A stretch of 64,000 bases of DNA from Pseudomarimonas arenosa. Lineage in GTDB: Bacteria; Pseudomonadota; Gammaproteobacteria; Xanthomonadales; Xanthomonadaceae. The position numbers and the translations under genes were made by a program. The notes under the pieces are model-generated. The model was not told where the DNA came from. It did not search any database and worked only from the letters and a program-made list of their open reading frames with translations. Positions 26,781 through 35,518 of this stretch are shown here, piece after piece (within the stretch, counting starts at the first letter, position 1; each line of letters starts with the position of its first letter). Location of the stretch: the NCBI RefSeq assembly GCF_014841215.1, contig NZ_JACYTR010000018.1, forward strand, positions 1 through 64,000, in the 5' to 3' direction.

Positions 26781-26878
26781 GGTGCGTCCAGGACGCACAA
26801 AGAGTGGTTGAAAAGATGGGGTGCGTCTTGGACGCACCTATGAGTGGGTGAAAAGATAGGGTGCGTCTTGGACGCACC
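26781..26878. repeat. Three hairpin units in tandem, about 40-bp period
   Basis: Units at 26781-26798, 26820-26838 and 26860-26878 each contain GGTGCGTC(C/T)(A/T)GGACGCAC(C), which folds into a hairpin with 7-8 bp arms. The 20-bp spacers are alike (AGTG-GTGAAAAGAT-G). A related pair with GCC/GGC arms occurs at 55768-55820. The array follows hutU directly and may act as its terminator. Confidence 0.8.
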
Positions 26879-26953
26879 ACTCTCGGCGCCGCTGGAATCT
26901 GAGCAAATGCGATGGGAGCTAACCTGTTCCCGGTTGCGTGCATCCAAGGCCCT

Positions 26954-27532
26954 ATGGAAATCGATTCCCAGGACCTGGTGGTGGCGGCTCGGGGCGGGTC
27001 AGAAGCCGCTTTTCACCAGATAGTTCAACGACATAGCCGAAAAGTCTTCCAGCTGTGCTGGAGGATCACGCGCGACCACATGCTGGCCGAAGACGCCGCC
27101 CAGGAAGCCTTTTACAAGGCCTGGCGCGGGTTGGCCGAGTTCGATGGGCGTTCCGGCTTCGCCACCTGGCTGCACCGGATTGCCGTCAATGCGGCATTGG
27201 AGCAATTGCGGCGCAATGCGCGTCATCAGGATGGCCGGCAACAGTCTGCTCCCGCACAGGACGCGTCGGCCGACGACCCCTTCCTTGAGGCGGCCGAGTC
27301 CGAACTGCCGACGCCGCAAGACCACTTGGTGGCATCTGCGTTGCAGGGCCGGGTGGTGCAGGAGCTCGAGCAGATGAGTGCAATGGAACGTACCGCCTTC
27401 GTACTGAAACACGTCGAAGGCGCGTCGCTGGAAGACATTGCGCAAACCCTTTCGCTCAACATCGGCCAAAGCAAGCAGGCCGTGTTTCGCGCCGTGCGCA
27501 AGCTGCGTTCGGCCTTGGTGGATTGGAGGTAG
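26954..27532 (+). CDS. ECF-type RNA polymerase sigma factor
   Basis: The 192-residue protein has sigma region 2 (about 12-85: FHQIVQRHSRKVFQLCWRITRDHMLAEDAAQEAFYKAWRGLAEFDGRSGFATWLHRIAVNAALEQLRR) read in parts, and region 4 (about 135-190: MSAMERTAFVLKHVEGASLEDIAQTLSLN, then SKQAVFRAVRKLR). Region 3 is absent, as in group-4 sigma factors. It lies three bases before the gene for a putative anti-sigma factor, in one operon with two HEAT-repeat genes. Its target promoters are unknown. The start at 26954 is the Met before the conserved region; an ATG at 26912 is possible. Confidence 0.92.
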   Translation: MEIDSQDLVVAARGGSEAAFHQIVQRHSRKVFQLCWRITRDHMLAEDAAQEAFYKAWRGLAEFDGRSGFATWLHRIAVNAALEQLRRNARHQDGRQQSAPAQDASADDPFLEAAESELPTPQDHLVASALQGRVVQELEQMSAMERTAFVLKHVEGASLEDIAQTLSLNIGQSKQAVFRAVRKLRSALVDWR

Positions 27533-27534
27533 AC

Positions 27535-28323
27535 ATGACACCGATCAGTGATAACGAATTGGTGCTGTATCACTTTGGTGACGAGCTGAGCGCCGAGCGT
27601 CGGCAACAGATCAGAGATGCACTTGAACAAGACCTTGCCCTGAGTCGTCGTCTTGCGGTCTTGCAGTCGACCCTGCAAGCAGCGGACTTGGATGCAGTGC
27701 CGGAACCCGACCCGCAGCTCGGTGACCGGCTGTGGCAAGGTCTGGCGCCTCGATTACGAGGCGCAGGCAATGCCATGGCCTCGAGTTCACCGATCGGCGC
27801 GGCGCGAATGCAGCATTCACGGCGACCACGTCGACGCAGTTGGGGGCGCCTGATCGGAGGCGCGTTGGCCGCGTCGCTGCTGCTCGGTGTGGGATTCTTT
27901 GCCGGGCGACAGGCGCCGCCGCCCACGGTCGTGGCCGCGCACGTTCCGGAAACCGTCGAGCTGTCTTCCGGACGCATCTACCAGGCCACGATGGTCCGGC
28001 ATCTGAATGCAACCCGTCGTGCACTGCTGACAGCATCGAACGGGCAGACCGGTTCTATCGCCGAAGGCAATGCCGACCTTGCCCGTTCCTTGCTGGACAA
28101 CCATCGCCTGTACATGGCGGCCGCCGACCATCAGGGCGATCGCCGTTTGCTGCGGCTGTTGCAGGAAATTGAGCCGGTCCTGATCGAGCTGGCTAACCCC
28201 GTGCGCGCTGACGACATCCAAACACGCAAGGGCCTCGGCGACTTCGTTGAGCGCGAGGACCTGATCTTTCAAGTGCGCGCCGTGGAAGCCGGTCTGAGCG
28301 CACGTCGAACCACATCAATTTGA
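27535..28323 (+). CDS. Putative anti-sigma factor, single-pass membrane protein
   Basis: The 262-residue protein has a cytoplasmic N-terminus (about 1-100) starting with ISDNELVLYHFGDELSAERRQQIRDALEQD, which recalls anti-sigma N-terminal helices but lacks the HxxxCxxC zinc motif. One membrane segment follows (LIGGALAASLLLGVGFFAG, about 105-123), then a periplasmic domain of about 135 residues ending in SARRTTSI. GGAGGT at 27525-27530 supports the ATG at 27535. Adjacency to the sigma gene and topology support the role; homology alone does not. Confidence 0.75.
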   Translation: MTPISDNELVLYHFGDELSAERRQQIRDALEQDLALSRRLAVLQSTLQAADLDAVPEPDPQLGDRLWQGLAPRLRGAGNAMASSSPIGAARMQHSRRPRRRSWGRLIGGALAASLLLGVGFFAGRQAPPPTVVAAHVPETVELSSGRIYQATMVRHLNATRRALLTASNGQTGSIAEGNADLARSLLDNHRLYMAAADHQGDRRLLRLLQEIEPVLIELANPVRADDIQTRKGLGDFVEREDLIFQVRAVEAGLSARRTTSI

Positions 28324-28338
28324 ACATAGAGGTTGAGC

Positions 28339-29541
28339 ATGAAGCTGATTCTCAAGCCGCTGGCCGCCATTCTGCTGAGCGGCGTTCTGTCGGGAGCGGC
28401 GATCGCGGTGCCCAATGATCAGGCCATGGCGCCAAGCGGAAAGGACAACCAGAGCCTGTACTGGCAAGGTCATGAATCCTTGAAGCGCTCGGACTGGAGC
28501 GAGGCATTCAAGCAGTTCGAGACGTTGGAGCAGCGCCTGCGCAAGGACGAGCCACAGGCGGTGGATGCTGCCTTGTACTGGCAGGCATATTCACTGAACC
28601 AGGCAAAGCGACGCAAAGAGGCCAGTGTTGTCATCGACAAGCTGCGCCGCGAGTTTCCGCTGAGTCGCTGGATGGCAGAGGCTGATCGACTGCTCGAACA
28701 GCGCAAGCCGGCCAATGCAGAAAACGGCTTGGTCGATGCTGCCCTGGATGGCTTGATGTCAGCACCGCCTGAGCGTGCGATTCCGCTGCTGAAGAAGGTG
28801 ATCGAAGGTGACTATCCGGCGCAAAGCAAGCAGCGCGCGCTGTTTGTGCTCAGTCAGCTTGATGGGGGCGAGGCCAGTCAGATGATTCTGGCGGTGGCCA
28901 AGGATGCGAACAACCCGTTACGTCGTGAAGCCATTCAGATGCTGGGCATCGGAGGTGACGCTGAGGCGATGAAAGCCTTGGGACAGATCTACCAGCATGG
29001 CGATCATGCAAGCCGTGAGGCGGTGCTGGATGCCTACATGGTCGCCGGCAATGTCGACGGGATACTCGTCGCCGCCAAGTCAATCCAGGATGCCGAACTA
29101 CAGGTGCATGCCATCCACCTGCTGGGCGCGCTCGGGGCCAGTGATGCGCTGAAAGACCTCGCGGCTCATAGTCAAGATCGGAATGTCCTGGGTGCCACTC
29201 TCGATGCCTTTGGCATCAGCGGTGATGTCGCCGCCCTGGCCCAATTTTCCCGCGGACAGGCCGATGTAGAGCTGCGTGCCAAAGCGCTGCGCAATCTTGG
29301 TGTTGCCGGTGCCAGCGCTGACTTGGCGGCCCTGTATCCCGAACTGTCCCATCCAGAGCTTCGGCGCGCGGCGCTGGAAGGCTTGATGATCAGCGGCGAC
29401 AGCAAGGCATTGTCGACCCTGTATGGCAGGGCGCGCGATGATGACGAGCGGCGCGAGATTCTGCGCATGATGACGATTACCGGCGATGATGCTGCGCTCG
29501 ATCTGATCGAACAGGCGATCCGCGAAGGAGAAGGCGAATGA
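28339..29541 (+). CDS. Exported TPR/HEAT-repeat protein of the sigma operon
   Basis: The 400-residue protein has a signal peptide (LAAILLSGVLSGAAIA), a TPR/Tol-Pal-like helical segment (about 40-130: LYWQGHESLKRSDWSEAFKQF, ALYWQAYSLNQAKRRKEA) and about eight HEAT-like repeats (e.g. RALFVLSQLDGGEA, REAIQMLGIGGDAEAM, AKALRNLGVAGASADL). GAGG at 28329-28332 sets the start 6 nt later. It probably forms a periplasmic scaffold or a sensor feeding the anti-sigma factor. The stop overlaps the next start by 4 bp. Confidence 0.82.
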   Translation: MKLILKPLAAILLSGVLSGAAIAVPNDQAMAPSGKDNQSLYWQGHESLKRSDWSEAFKQFETLEQRLRKDEPQAVDAALYWQAYSLNQAKRRKEASVVIDKLRREFPLSRWMAEADRLLEQRKPANAENGLVDAALDGLMSAPPERAIPLLKKVIEGDYPAQSKQRALFVLSQLDGGEASQMILAVAKDANNPLRREAIQMLGIGGDAEAMKALGQIYQHGDHASREAVLDAYMVAGNVDGILVAAKSIQDAELQVHAIHLLGALGASDALKDLAAHSQDRNVLGATLDAFGISGDVAALAQFSRGQADVELRAKALRNLGVAGASADLAALYPELSHPELRRAALEGLMISGDSKALSTLYGRARDDDERREILRMMTITGDDAALDLIEQAIREGEGE

Positions 29542-30539
29542 GCGCACAGTATGTGCTGGGTGCGCTGGTGTTGGCGTGTGCCGGTGCCGTCGGCGCTACC
29601 GAAATGCCCAGCTTGCCCGACGACGGTTGGGTCAGCTGGCGCGTGCCCATGATTGAGCAGTCTGGCGATGGACCTTGCTGTTACGAGATTCGCGGTACTG
29701 AAGTGCGCAACAAGGGCTGCACTCTTGGACGCCGTGGTGCGCCCAAAAGGCTGCAGTGGACGTCAGACGGCGCAGGCGAGGCGGGTGGTCTGTTGATTTT
29801 CGCCCTGCGCGAACAAGGCAGGACCCGGCAATTGCATGGCTTGGCAGCCAATTGCCCGGTGAGCCTGGACAGCACGCCGCAGCTACTCGAAGGCGTTCCC
29901 TCATCGGCCAGTCTGGCCTGGCTCGATGTCGAACTGGAACAAAGCCTGCACAAGCAAGTACGCAGTGCCGCCGTCGTGCTGATGGCCCAGCACGCTGATG
30001 CGCAGGCCACCGGCCGGCTGATCCAGCGTAGCCAAGCCGGGCAGCGCGAACAGGTGCGGCGCGATGCCCTGTTCTGGCTGGGTCAGGTGCGAGGGGCTGA
30101 GGGCTTGCCGCCGATACAGCGTGCCGCCGCCGACCCCGGTGCTGGCGATATCCAGCAACACGCCTTGTTTGTGCTCTCGCAATCGGATTTGCCGGCCGCT
30201 GCGGACAGCTTGCTAAGCGTCGCCGACGACTCAGGACAGTCTGCCGAATCGCGTGGTCAGGCTTTGTTCTGGATGGCGCAATCCGAGCATCCGCAAACAC
30301 GGGGCGCGATCGAGCAGGTCCTGCGCAGCAAGCCCTCGGTGGAGCTGCAGGAAAAGGCGGTGTTTGCCCTGAGTCAGTTGGAGCAGGGGGCAGATCAGGC
30401 GCTGATCGACCTGATCCAGGGCGACTATCCACGATCGGCCAAGAAGCAGGCGCTGTTCTGGCTCGGTCAATCCGGCTCAGACCAAGCCTTGCGCTTTCTC
30501 GACCGTTACCTGGCAGGAAATGTTGACCCGGCAAATTGA
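29538..30539 (+). CDS. Second exported HEAT-repeat protein of the sigma operon
   Basis: The 333-residue protein begins in an ATGA overlap. It has a signal peptide (VLGALVLACAGAVGA), a cysteine-containing N-terminal domain (GDGPCCYEIRG...NKGCTL...AANCPV) and five or so HEAT-like repeats with a striking consensus (D/R)ALFWLGQ, HALFVLSQ, QALFWMAQ, KAVFALSQ, QALFWLGQ (about 170-320). The repeats resemble those of the preceding protein, so the two are probably paralogous partners. Function unknown; the operon implies envelope stress or a secreted-protein sensor role. Confidence 0.82.
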   Translation: MSAQYVLGALVLACAGAVGATEMPSLPDDGWVSWRVPMIEQSGDGPCCYEIRGTEVRNKGCTLGRRGAPKRLQWTSDGAGEAGGLLIFALREQGRTRQLHGLAANCPVSLDSTPQLLEGVPSSASLAWLDVELEQSLHKQVRSAAVVLMAQHADAQATGRLIQRSQAGQREQVRRDALFWLGQVRGAEGLPPIQRAAADPGAGDIQQHALFVLSQSDLPAAADSLLSVADDSGQSAESRGQALFWMAQSEHPQTRGAIEQVLRSKPSVELQEKAVFALSQLEQGADQALIDLIQGDYPRSAKKQALFWLGQSGSDQALRFLDRYLAGNVDPAN

Positions 30540-30934
30540 AGTTTGAACATCCTGTTCAACTTCACACCCCGTGAGTTCGATACAGGCCCGGACTCGCGGG
30601 CGCTGCACGGCGCCTGCAGCACCGTGCGCGAGCGGCCCATTCATGGGCTGCCTTGTTGATCCGATCAAATTTAGGGAATCTCTGAACAAGCTCAGAGATT
30701 CCCGCGGTGCAAGGATGCACCGCCGCGATCAACAACGTACGTTGTTGATCAGCGTATTCGAGCGAAGCTCGACGTAGCCGCGGAGCGGCCGAAACGAGTT
30801 CGGACCGGTGCCGAACTCGGCGCGTCTGAAAAGTCCAGAATGGACTTGTTCAGACCTTCCTTGGATTTCATTTGGCCGGATCAATAGTAGTCGTCGCGCC
30901 GTGCTCGGTCAGCAGACCGGGCGCGGCAGCCGGG
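30540..30934. other. Intergenic region carrying a palindrome-rich element
   Basis: No gene is seen. Nearly all of the region is explained by the element at 30655-30886 described separately. Confidence 0.6.
30655..30886. mobile_element. MITE-like non-coding element with imperfect terminal inverted repeats
   Basis: The outer ends share TTGATCCG-(AT/GC)-CAAAT in inverted orientation, and the inner parts GGAA-TCTGAACAAG match in 14 of 16 bases (30675-30690 against 30845-30860). Inside are stacked hairpins: 12-bp arms at 30674-30685/30692-30703, a perfect 24-bp palindrome at 30727-30750, and GAGTTCGG/CCGAACTC at 30796-30818. No transposase frame exists. It reads as a non-autonomous element or highly structured RNA. 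A fragment of its end lies at 1619-1638. Confidence 0.65.
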
Positions 30935-31363
30935 TCAGGCCGGGGGAATCAACAACACCGGGCGTTTGGTGTAGTTCGGCACTCGGCTGGCCACCGAGCC
31001 GACCAGCACATTGGCCAGATTGGAACGGCCCTTGCTGCCGAGGACGATCATGTCGGCATTGGTCTCGTCGGCGATCTCGGCCAGCCGGTGGGCGGCCGGG
31101 CCGATTTCGGTGCGGGCCTCGTAGTTCAGCCCCAGCTCCTGGGCAAGCGCGTTGGCACGCTGCAATTCACGCTCGCCGATCTGTTGCAGCAGCGGGCCAT
31201 CCATGCCCACGGTCAAGCCAAAGGCATCGGCATGCGGAATCGGCTGCTGCACGTTGAGCAACAGGAAATGATGCTCACCGCCCCATTGGCGGCTGAGAGA
31301 AACGGCGCGCTCGAAGGCGTGGATCGAGGTGTCGCTTCCATCAATGGCAACCAAGAATTTCAT
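30935..31363 (-). CDS. Universal stress protein (UspA family)
   Basis: The 142-residue protein starts MKFLVAIDGSDTS, a typical UspA first strand, and has the ATP-binding signature GSKGRSNLANVLVGSVASRV near residues 115-134, close to G-2x-G-9x-G(S/T). Nucleotide-binding UspA proteins help cells survive starvation and oxidative stress. The start at 31363 is preferred over the longer frame because the fold starts there, with GGAG 9 nt upstream. Confidence 0.92.
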   Translation of the reverse strand: MKFLVAIDGSDTSIHAFERAVSLSRQWGGEHHFLLLNVQQPIPHADAFGLTVGMDGPLLQQIGERELQRANALAQELGLNYEARTEIGPAAHRLAEIADETNADMIVLGSKGRSNLANVLVGSVASRVPNYTKRPVLLIPPA

Positions 31364-31470
31364 GATGGCACTCCAAGGCATTGATTGCGGGGGTGGGCTT
31401 GTCACTAGACTACATGTTCAGGGTTGGCGGGTCTTGATTCTGGTCAATCGGTGACGTGTCGGAGCGGGCG

Positions 31471-31845
31471 ATGGACGATGAGATCGACTGGGCGCTGGAG
31501 TTGTTGAGTGGTCTGGGCAGCGTGCGCGGACGGCGCATGTTTGGCGGCTGGGGCCTGTACCTGGACCAGCGGATGTTTGCCTTGATCGCCGATGGTGAAT
31601 TGTTCCTCAAGGTCGACGATGGCTGCGAGTCGGCGTTTCGCGATGCCGGTTGTTCACCGTTTGTTTATCGGGCCAAGGACAAGGAACTGACCATGCGCTA
31701 TTTTCGCCCGCCGAGCGAGGCGCTGGATTCGCCAGAGGAGATGCTGCCCTGGGCGCGCCTGGCTTGGGAAGCCGCCGCGCGCGCGGCGCAGCGACCAGCG
31801 CGAGCGCGCAGGACCGCAGGCGCGGCAAAACGGCGCCGACAATGA
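31471..31845 (+). CDS. TfoX N-terminal domain protein
   Basis: The 124-residue protein matches the TfoX/Sxy N-terminal domain (GRRMFGGWGLYLDQRMFALIADGELFLKVDD, then LTMRYFRPPSEAL). The C-terminal TfoX domain is absent and is replaced by an Arg/Ala-rich tail (about 100-124). Full-length TfoX/Sxy regulates competence genes; stand-alone N-domains are common and uncharacterised. GGAG 6 nt before 31471 favours this ATG over a GTG at 31456. Confidence 0.85.
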   Translation: MDDEIDWALELLSGLGSVRGRRMFGGWGLYLDQRMFALIADGELFLKVDDGCESAFRDAGCSPFVYRAKDKELTMRYFRPPSEALDSPEEMLPWARLAWEAAARAAQRPARARRTAGAAKRRRQ

Positions 31846-31926
31846 CCGCGTGGCACAGATTGCGCGTTGCGCCCTGCGCAAATCTAGTTGACGAAAAGAC
31901 CAGGCAGTCTTTACCATTACGCGCTT

Positions 31927-32445
31927 ATGTCTGCTGACCTGCCTGATTCGGTCGATGCGTGGCGCGCGGTAGCCGGTCGTCGGGTGTTCGAGGGCAAGCT
32001 GCCCTTGGCCGCGTTCAAGCGCCTGTGCGAAAGTCTCGCTGACGCCGATGGTGCCTGTGTCTGCCGGCTGAGTTTCGATCGCGATGTCTTCGGCGTCGCC
32101 ACCGTCGAACTGGAGGCTGACGCCGTGTTGCCGCTGATCTGTCAGCGCAGCCTGGAGAGATTCATGCTCCCGGTGTCGATTCGGCAGCGCCTGGGTCTGG
32201 TTCGCGACGAAAACGAAGAAATGAGTCTGCCCGGCGAGGTTGAACCTGTCCTGGTTGGTGCGGATGGAGAGTTGAAGCCACTGGAGCTGGTCGAGGATGA
32301 GCTGATCCTGGCCCTACCGGTGGTGCCAATGGGGCCGGATGGCCTCGTGGCTGAGCTGTCAAACCCGGCAGCCAGCGACGAGCCCGACGAGCCCAAGCAG
32401 AACCCGTTTGCGGCTCTGGCCGCCTTGAAAGCAAAGAAAGAGTAG
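31927..32445 (+). CDS. yceD: YceD (DUF177) family protein
   Basis: The 172-residue protein has the DUF177 features: [28 protein letters not shown]...[22 protein letters not shown], an acidic middle, and an ending [14 protein letters not shown]. It always precedes rpmF and is thought to act in 23S rRNA accumulation or large-subunit assembly. The rpmF start lies 13 bp on. The cysteine pair seen in many homologues is partly kept (CQRS and CVCR). Confidence 0.92.
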   Translation: MSADLPDSVDAWRAVAGRRVFEGKLPLAAFKRLCESLADADGACVCRLSFDRDVFGVATVELEADAVLPLICQRSLERFMLPVSIRQRLGLVRDENEEMSLPGEVEPVLVGADGELKPLELVEDELILALPVVPMGPDGLVAELSNPAASDEPDEPKQNPFAALAALKAKKE

Positions 32446-32458
32446 TTGGAGAGACACC

Positions 32459-32653
32459 ATGGCAGTCCAGAAGAGCCGTAAAACCCCGTCCCGCCGCGGC
32501 ATGCGTCGTTCGCACGATGCGCTGACCGCAAAGCAGTTGGCCACCGACCCGACCACCGGCGAAGTGCATCTGCGTCACCACATGACCAAAGATGGCTTCT
32601 ACCGCGGTAAGAAGGTGATCGACGTCAAGAACTCGGTCGTCGACGAAGACTAA
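32459..32653 (+). CDS. rpmF: 50S ribosomal protein L32
   Basis: The 64-residue protein begins [20 protein letters not shown], typical for L32, with [21 protein letters not shown] in its second half. The zinc-binding cysteines found in some L32 proteins are absent, as in E. coli. Operon yceD-rpmF is conserved; the next gene is fabH, and plsX, which often lies between, is missing. Confidence 0.97.
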   Translation: MAVQKSRKTPSRRGMRRSHDALTAKQLATDPTTGEVHLRHHMTKDGFYRGKKVIDVKNSVVDED

Positions 32654-32666
32654 GTCGAGTCTTGAA

Positions 32667-32733
32667 CGGTCGGTTCATTCCGACCGGACAAACCGATGCT
32701 GAAGCGGCGGGCCCTGCGTCCGCCGTTTTTGTT
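32667..32733 (+). terminator. Two stem-loops after rpmF, the second a likely intrinsic terminator
   Basis: CGGTCGG/CCGACCG (32667-32673/32680-32686, 6-nt loop) is followed by CGGCGG/CCGCCG (32705-32710/32720-32725) and a run of five T at 32726-32730. This should end yceD-rpmF transcription and makes fabH a separate unit. Confidence 0.75.
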
Positions 32734-32799
32734 TCTGTGATGGATGCGCCGGCGTTGCGCTGCGGGTAAGGTGCAGGGCTGGGCGAAGGGAAGCCGAAC

Positions 32800-33777
32800 A
32801 TGTCTACGTCTGTCTATTCACGAATCATCGGTACCGGCAGCTACTTGCCTGAGTTCGTGCTGACCAATGACGAACTGGCCAAGCGCGTCGAGACCAGTGA
32901 CGAGTGGATTCGGGACCGGACCGGCATTCGGCAACGGCACGTGGCCGCCGAAGGGCAAACCACCGGTGACCTGGCGTTTGAGGCCGCTACGCGTGCTCTG
33001 GCCAATGCCGACGTCGATGCGCGTGAGATCGACCTGCTGATTCTGGGCACCACCACGCCTGACATCATTTTCCCCAGCACCGCCTGCCTGCTGCAGCATC
33101 GCCTGGGTGCCAACGGCTGCGCCGCCTTTGACGTCAATGCAGCCTGCTCGGGTTTCATCTACGCCCTGGGTGTCGCCGACAAGTTCATTCGCTCCGGAGC
33201 TGCCAGGACGGCACTGGTGGTGGGTGCGGAAACCCTCACCCGGATGCTGGATTGGAATGACCGCACCACCTGCGTGCTGTTCGGTGACGGCGCAGGAGCC
33301 GCGGTGCTGCGTGCCGATAGCCAGGCCGGCGTGCTATCGACGCACCTGCATGCCGATGGCGCGCACAAGGAATTGTTATACAACCCGGTAGGCGTGTCGG
33401 CCGGGTTCAAGGATGAGCCCAATCACGGCGTGCGCGTGATGATGGCGGGCAATGAGGTGTTCAAGGTGGCAGTCAAGACCCTGGACGCCGTGGTCGAGGA
33501 AACCCTGGCCGCCAACCAGCTCGACAAGTCCGCCATCGATTGGCTGATCCCGCATCAGGCCAATCTGCGCATCATCAGTGCCACGGCAAAACGTCTGGCA
33601 ATGCCGATGGAGCGGGTGATCGTTACCGTCGACAAGCACGGCAATACCTCAGCCGCCTCGGTGCCGCTGGCGCTGGATCACGCCGTCCAATCAGGCAAGG
33701 TCAAGCGCGGTGACCTGCTGCTGCTGGAAGCGTTTGGCGGCGGATTTACCTGGGGCTCGGCCTTGGTCAGGTATTGA
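32800..33777 (+). CDS. fabH: Beta-ketoacyl-ACP synthase III
   Basis: FabH condenses acetyl-CoA with malonyl-ACP to start type II fatty-acid synthesis. The 325-residue protein has the catalytic triad Cys116 (AACSGF), His252 (PHQAN) and Asn282 (HGNTSAAS), and the GDGAGA segment. The usual partners plsX, fabD, fabG and acpP are absent on both sides; tRNA-Thr follows instead. Confidence 0.96.
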   Translation: MSTSVYSRIIGTGSYLPEFVLTNDELAKRVETSDEWIRDRTGIRQRHVAAEGQTTGDLAFEAATRALANADVDAREIDLLILGTTTPDIIFPSTACLLQHRLGANGCAAFDVNAACSGFIYALGVADKFIRSGAARTALVVGAETLTRMLDWNDRTTCVLFGDGAGAAVLRADSQAGVLSTHLHADGAHKELLYNPVGVSAGFKDEPNHGVRVMMAGNEVFKVAVKTLDAVVEETLAANQLDKSAIDWLIPHQANLRIISATAKRLAMPMERVIVTVDKHGNTSAASVPLALDHAVQSGKVKRGDLLLLEAFGGGFTWGSALVRY

Positions 33778-33811
33778 TAGCTCCCCAGCAACAGGCAGAG
33801 TGCTGGCATAA

Positions 33812-33840
33812 TTGACCGCTGGCGTGTAGCTGCCTAAACT
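33812..33840 (+). promoter_or_regulatory. Sigma-70 promoter of the tRNA-Thr gene
   Basis: TTGACC (33812-33817) and TAAACT (33835-33840) are separated by exactly 17 bp and lie 12 bp before the first tRNA base, the ideal geometry for a stable-RNA promoter. Confidence 0.75.
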
Positions 33841-33852
33841 TTCGCGCCCTAT

Positions 33853-33928
<76 letters not shown>

Positions 33929-33979
33929 CCCTTTGCGGGTAAAGGCAAGGCCGCTTAGATCGCGTGCGGAGGGCCAAGA

Positions 33980-35341
33980 TTGCAGCGCGATCCGCATCCA
34001 TATAACACACGGTTTCGCCAGTGGCTGGGGCAGGAGTTCTTCGCGCCACAAGAGTGGCGGCGGCGCCTGGCGCTGTGGTTGGGCGGTTGCGTGGTGGGTC
34101 TGGCCGCGGTGGCATTTGCCGAGCTAAGTGAGCTGGCCTTTCAGGGGTTTGAGTGGCTGCGCCGACGGGTTTCCTGGGCGCCATTGATTGTCACTCCTGT
34201 GATGTTTGCCTTGCTGGCCTGGCTCACCGTCGGTGCCATGCGGCCGACCCGTGGCAGCGGAATTCCCCAGGTCATCGCCGCCTTGCCGCAGGAAAACAGC
34301 GAGTTTCGTCATCGATTGCTGTCGCTGCCGATTGCGCTCGGCAAGATGTTGTTGACCTTGATGGCCTTGCTTGGCGGTGCCTCGGTGGGGCGAGAGGGAC
34401 CAACGGTGCATGTCGGCGCCGGGGTGATGCTTTGGATCGGCGAGCGCTTTGGTTTTCAGGATCCACGCGTGTTGTCGCGCTTTGTGCTGGCCGGCGGTGG
34501 CGCTGGCGTGGCGGCGGCCTTCAACACGCCCTTGGCCGGCGTGGTGTTCGCCATCGAAGAGTTGGCCGGCAGCTTTGAACATCGCTTCAGCGGCATCATC
34601 CTCACCGCGGTGATCTTTGCTGGTGCCGTTTCACTGGGGTTGATGGGCAATTACGCCTACTTCGGTCAGGTGCATGACGTGCTTCCGATCGGACGGGGCT
34701 GGCTCTCGGTGCTGGTCTGCGGTTTGCTGTGCGGTTTGCTGGGCGGATTGTTTGCTCGCGCGCTGTTGATGAGCGATGACATCTTTTCGCGGCTGCGAGC
34801 GCTGCGAGAGCGACGCCCGGTGGTGTTTGCGGCGATCTGCGGCTTGCTGCTCGCCCTGATTGGTGTGTTGGCCGGCGGCGCCGTGTTTGGAACCGGCTAC
34901 GCCGAGGCGCATCAGCTGGTTCAGGGGCAAGCCGGGCCCGGCGGTTGGTTTGCACCCCTGAAGTTGTTGGCCAACGTGTTGTCGTACTGGGCCGGCATTC
35001 CCGGTGGGATCTTTGCACCGGCCCTGGCCGTCGGGGCAGGGTTTGGCGATTTGGTTTCGCTGGCGTTTCCCGAGTTGCCCGGGCCGGTGGTGGTCTTGCT
35101 CGGCATGGCCAGCTTTCTCGCCGGTGTGACTCAGGCGCCGCTCACCGCGACGGTGATCTCGCTCGAGCTGACCGCCAATCGCACCTTGGTCTTGCCGATC
35201 ATGGCAGCCTGTTTGTTGGGTCGCGCGGTGTCGTCACTGGTCTGTCCCAGGCCGATCTACCGGGCGTTTGCCGGCAACCTGATTGACGAGTACGAGCGTC
35301 GGCGCCAGGAAGAGTCGCGACCGATCACGCCCTCCGTTTGA
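33980..35341 (+). CDS. ClC-family chloride channel / proton antiporter
   Basis: The 453-residue protein has about 10-12 hydrophobic helices and the three ClC chloride-site motifs: GSGIPQ, GREGPTVH (gating glutamate) and GIPGGIFAPA. The proton glutamate seems kept in VVFAIEELAG, which supports an H+/Cl- exchanger rather than a pure channel. No cytoplasmic CBS domains are present. Translation starts at TTG (33980) with GAGG 7 nt upstream. Such proteins support acid resistance or charge balance. Confidence 0.92.
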   Translation: MQRDPHPYNTRFRQWLGQEFFAPQEWRRRLALWLGGCVVGLAAVAFAELSELAFQGFEWLRRRVSWAPLIVTPVMFALLAWLTVGAMRPTRGSGIPQVIAALPQENSEFRHRLLSLPIALGKMLLTLMALLGGASVGREGPTVHVGAGVMLWIGERFGFQDPRVLSRFVLAGGGAGVAAAFNTPLAGVVFAIEELAGSFEHRFSGIILTAVIFAGAVSLGLMGNYAYFGQVHDVLPIGRGWLSVLVCGLLCGLLGGLFARALLMSDDIFSRLRALRERRPVVFAAICGLLLALIGVLAGGAVFGTGYAEAHQLVQGQAGPGGWFAPLKLLANVLSYWAGIPGGIFAPALAVGAGFGDLVSLAFPELPGPVVVLLGMASFLAGVTQAPLTATVISLELTANRTLVLPIMAACLLGRAVSSLVCPRPIYRAFAGNLIDEYERRRQEESRPITPSV

Positions 35342-35352
35342 GCGCGACGCAA

Positions 35353-35371
35353 CCTGCCGTCGTATGGCAGG
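35353..35371 (+). terminator. Small stem-loop after the ClC gene
   Basis: CCTGCC and GGCAGG pair around a 7-nt loop 12 bp after the stop. The following bases are A-rich rather than T-rich, so a terminator is only possible. Confidence 0.35.
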
Positions 35372-35518
35372 AAGAAAAGTGATCTTCTTCACACCCTGCA
35401 TCCAGGGCGACGCGATCGGCGTAACCTAGACGTCCGCACTTCAGAGTCCCGCCTTCGATCGGAGCCGAGCGACGAGGGTGGTGGCGGTGCCAGCTCGGCG
35501 TCGACCATGGGGGTTGTC

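Noticed and set aside
26781-26878. CRISPR-like array
   Set aside because: Only three units, each a self-complementary hairpin with similar spacers, and no cas genes.
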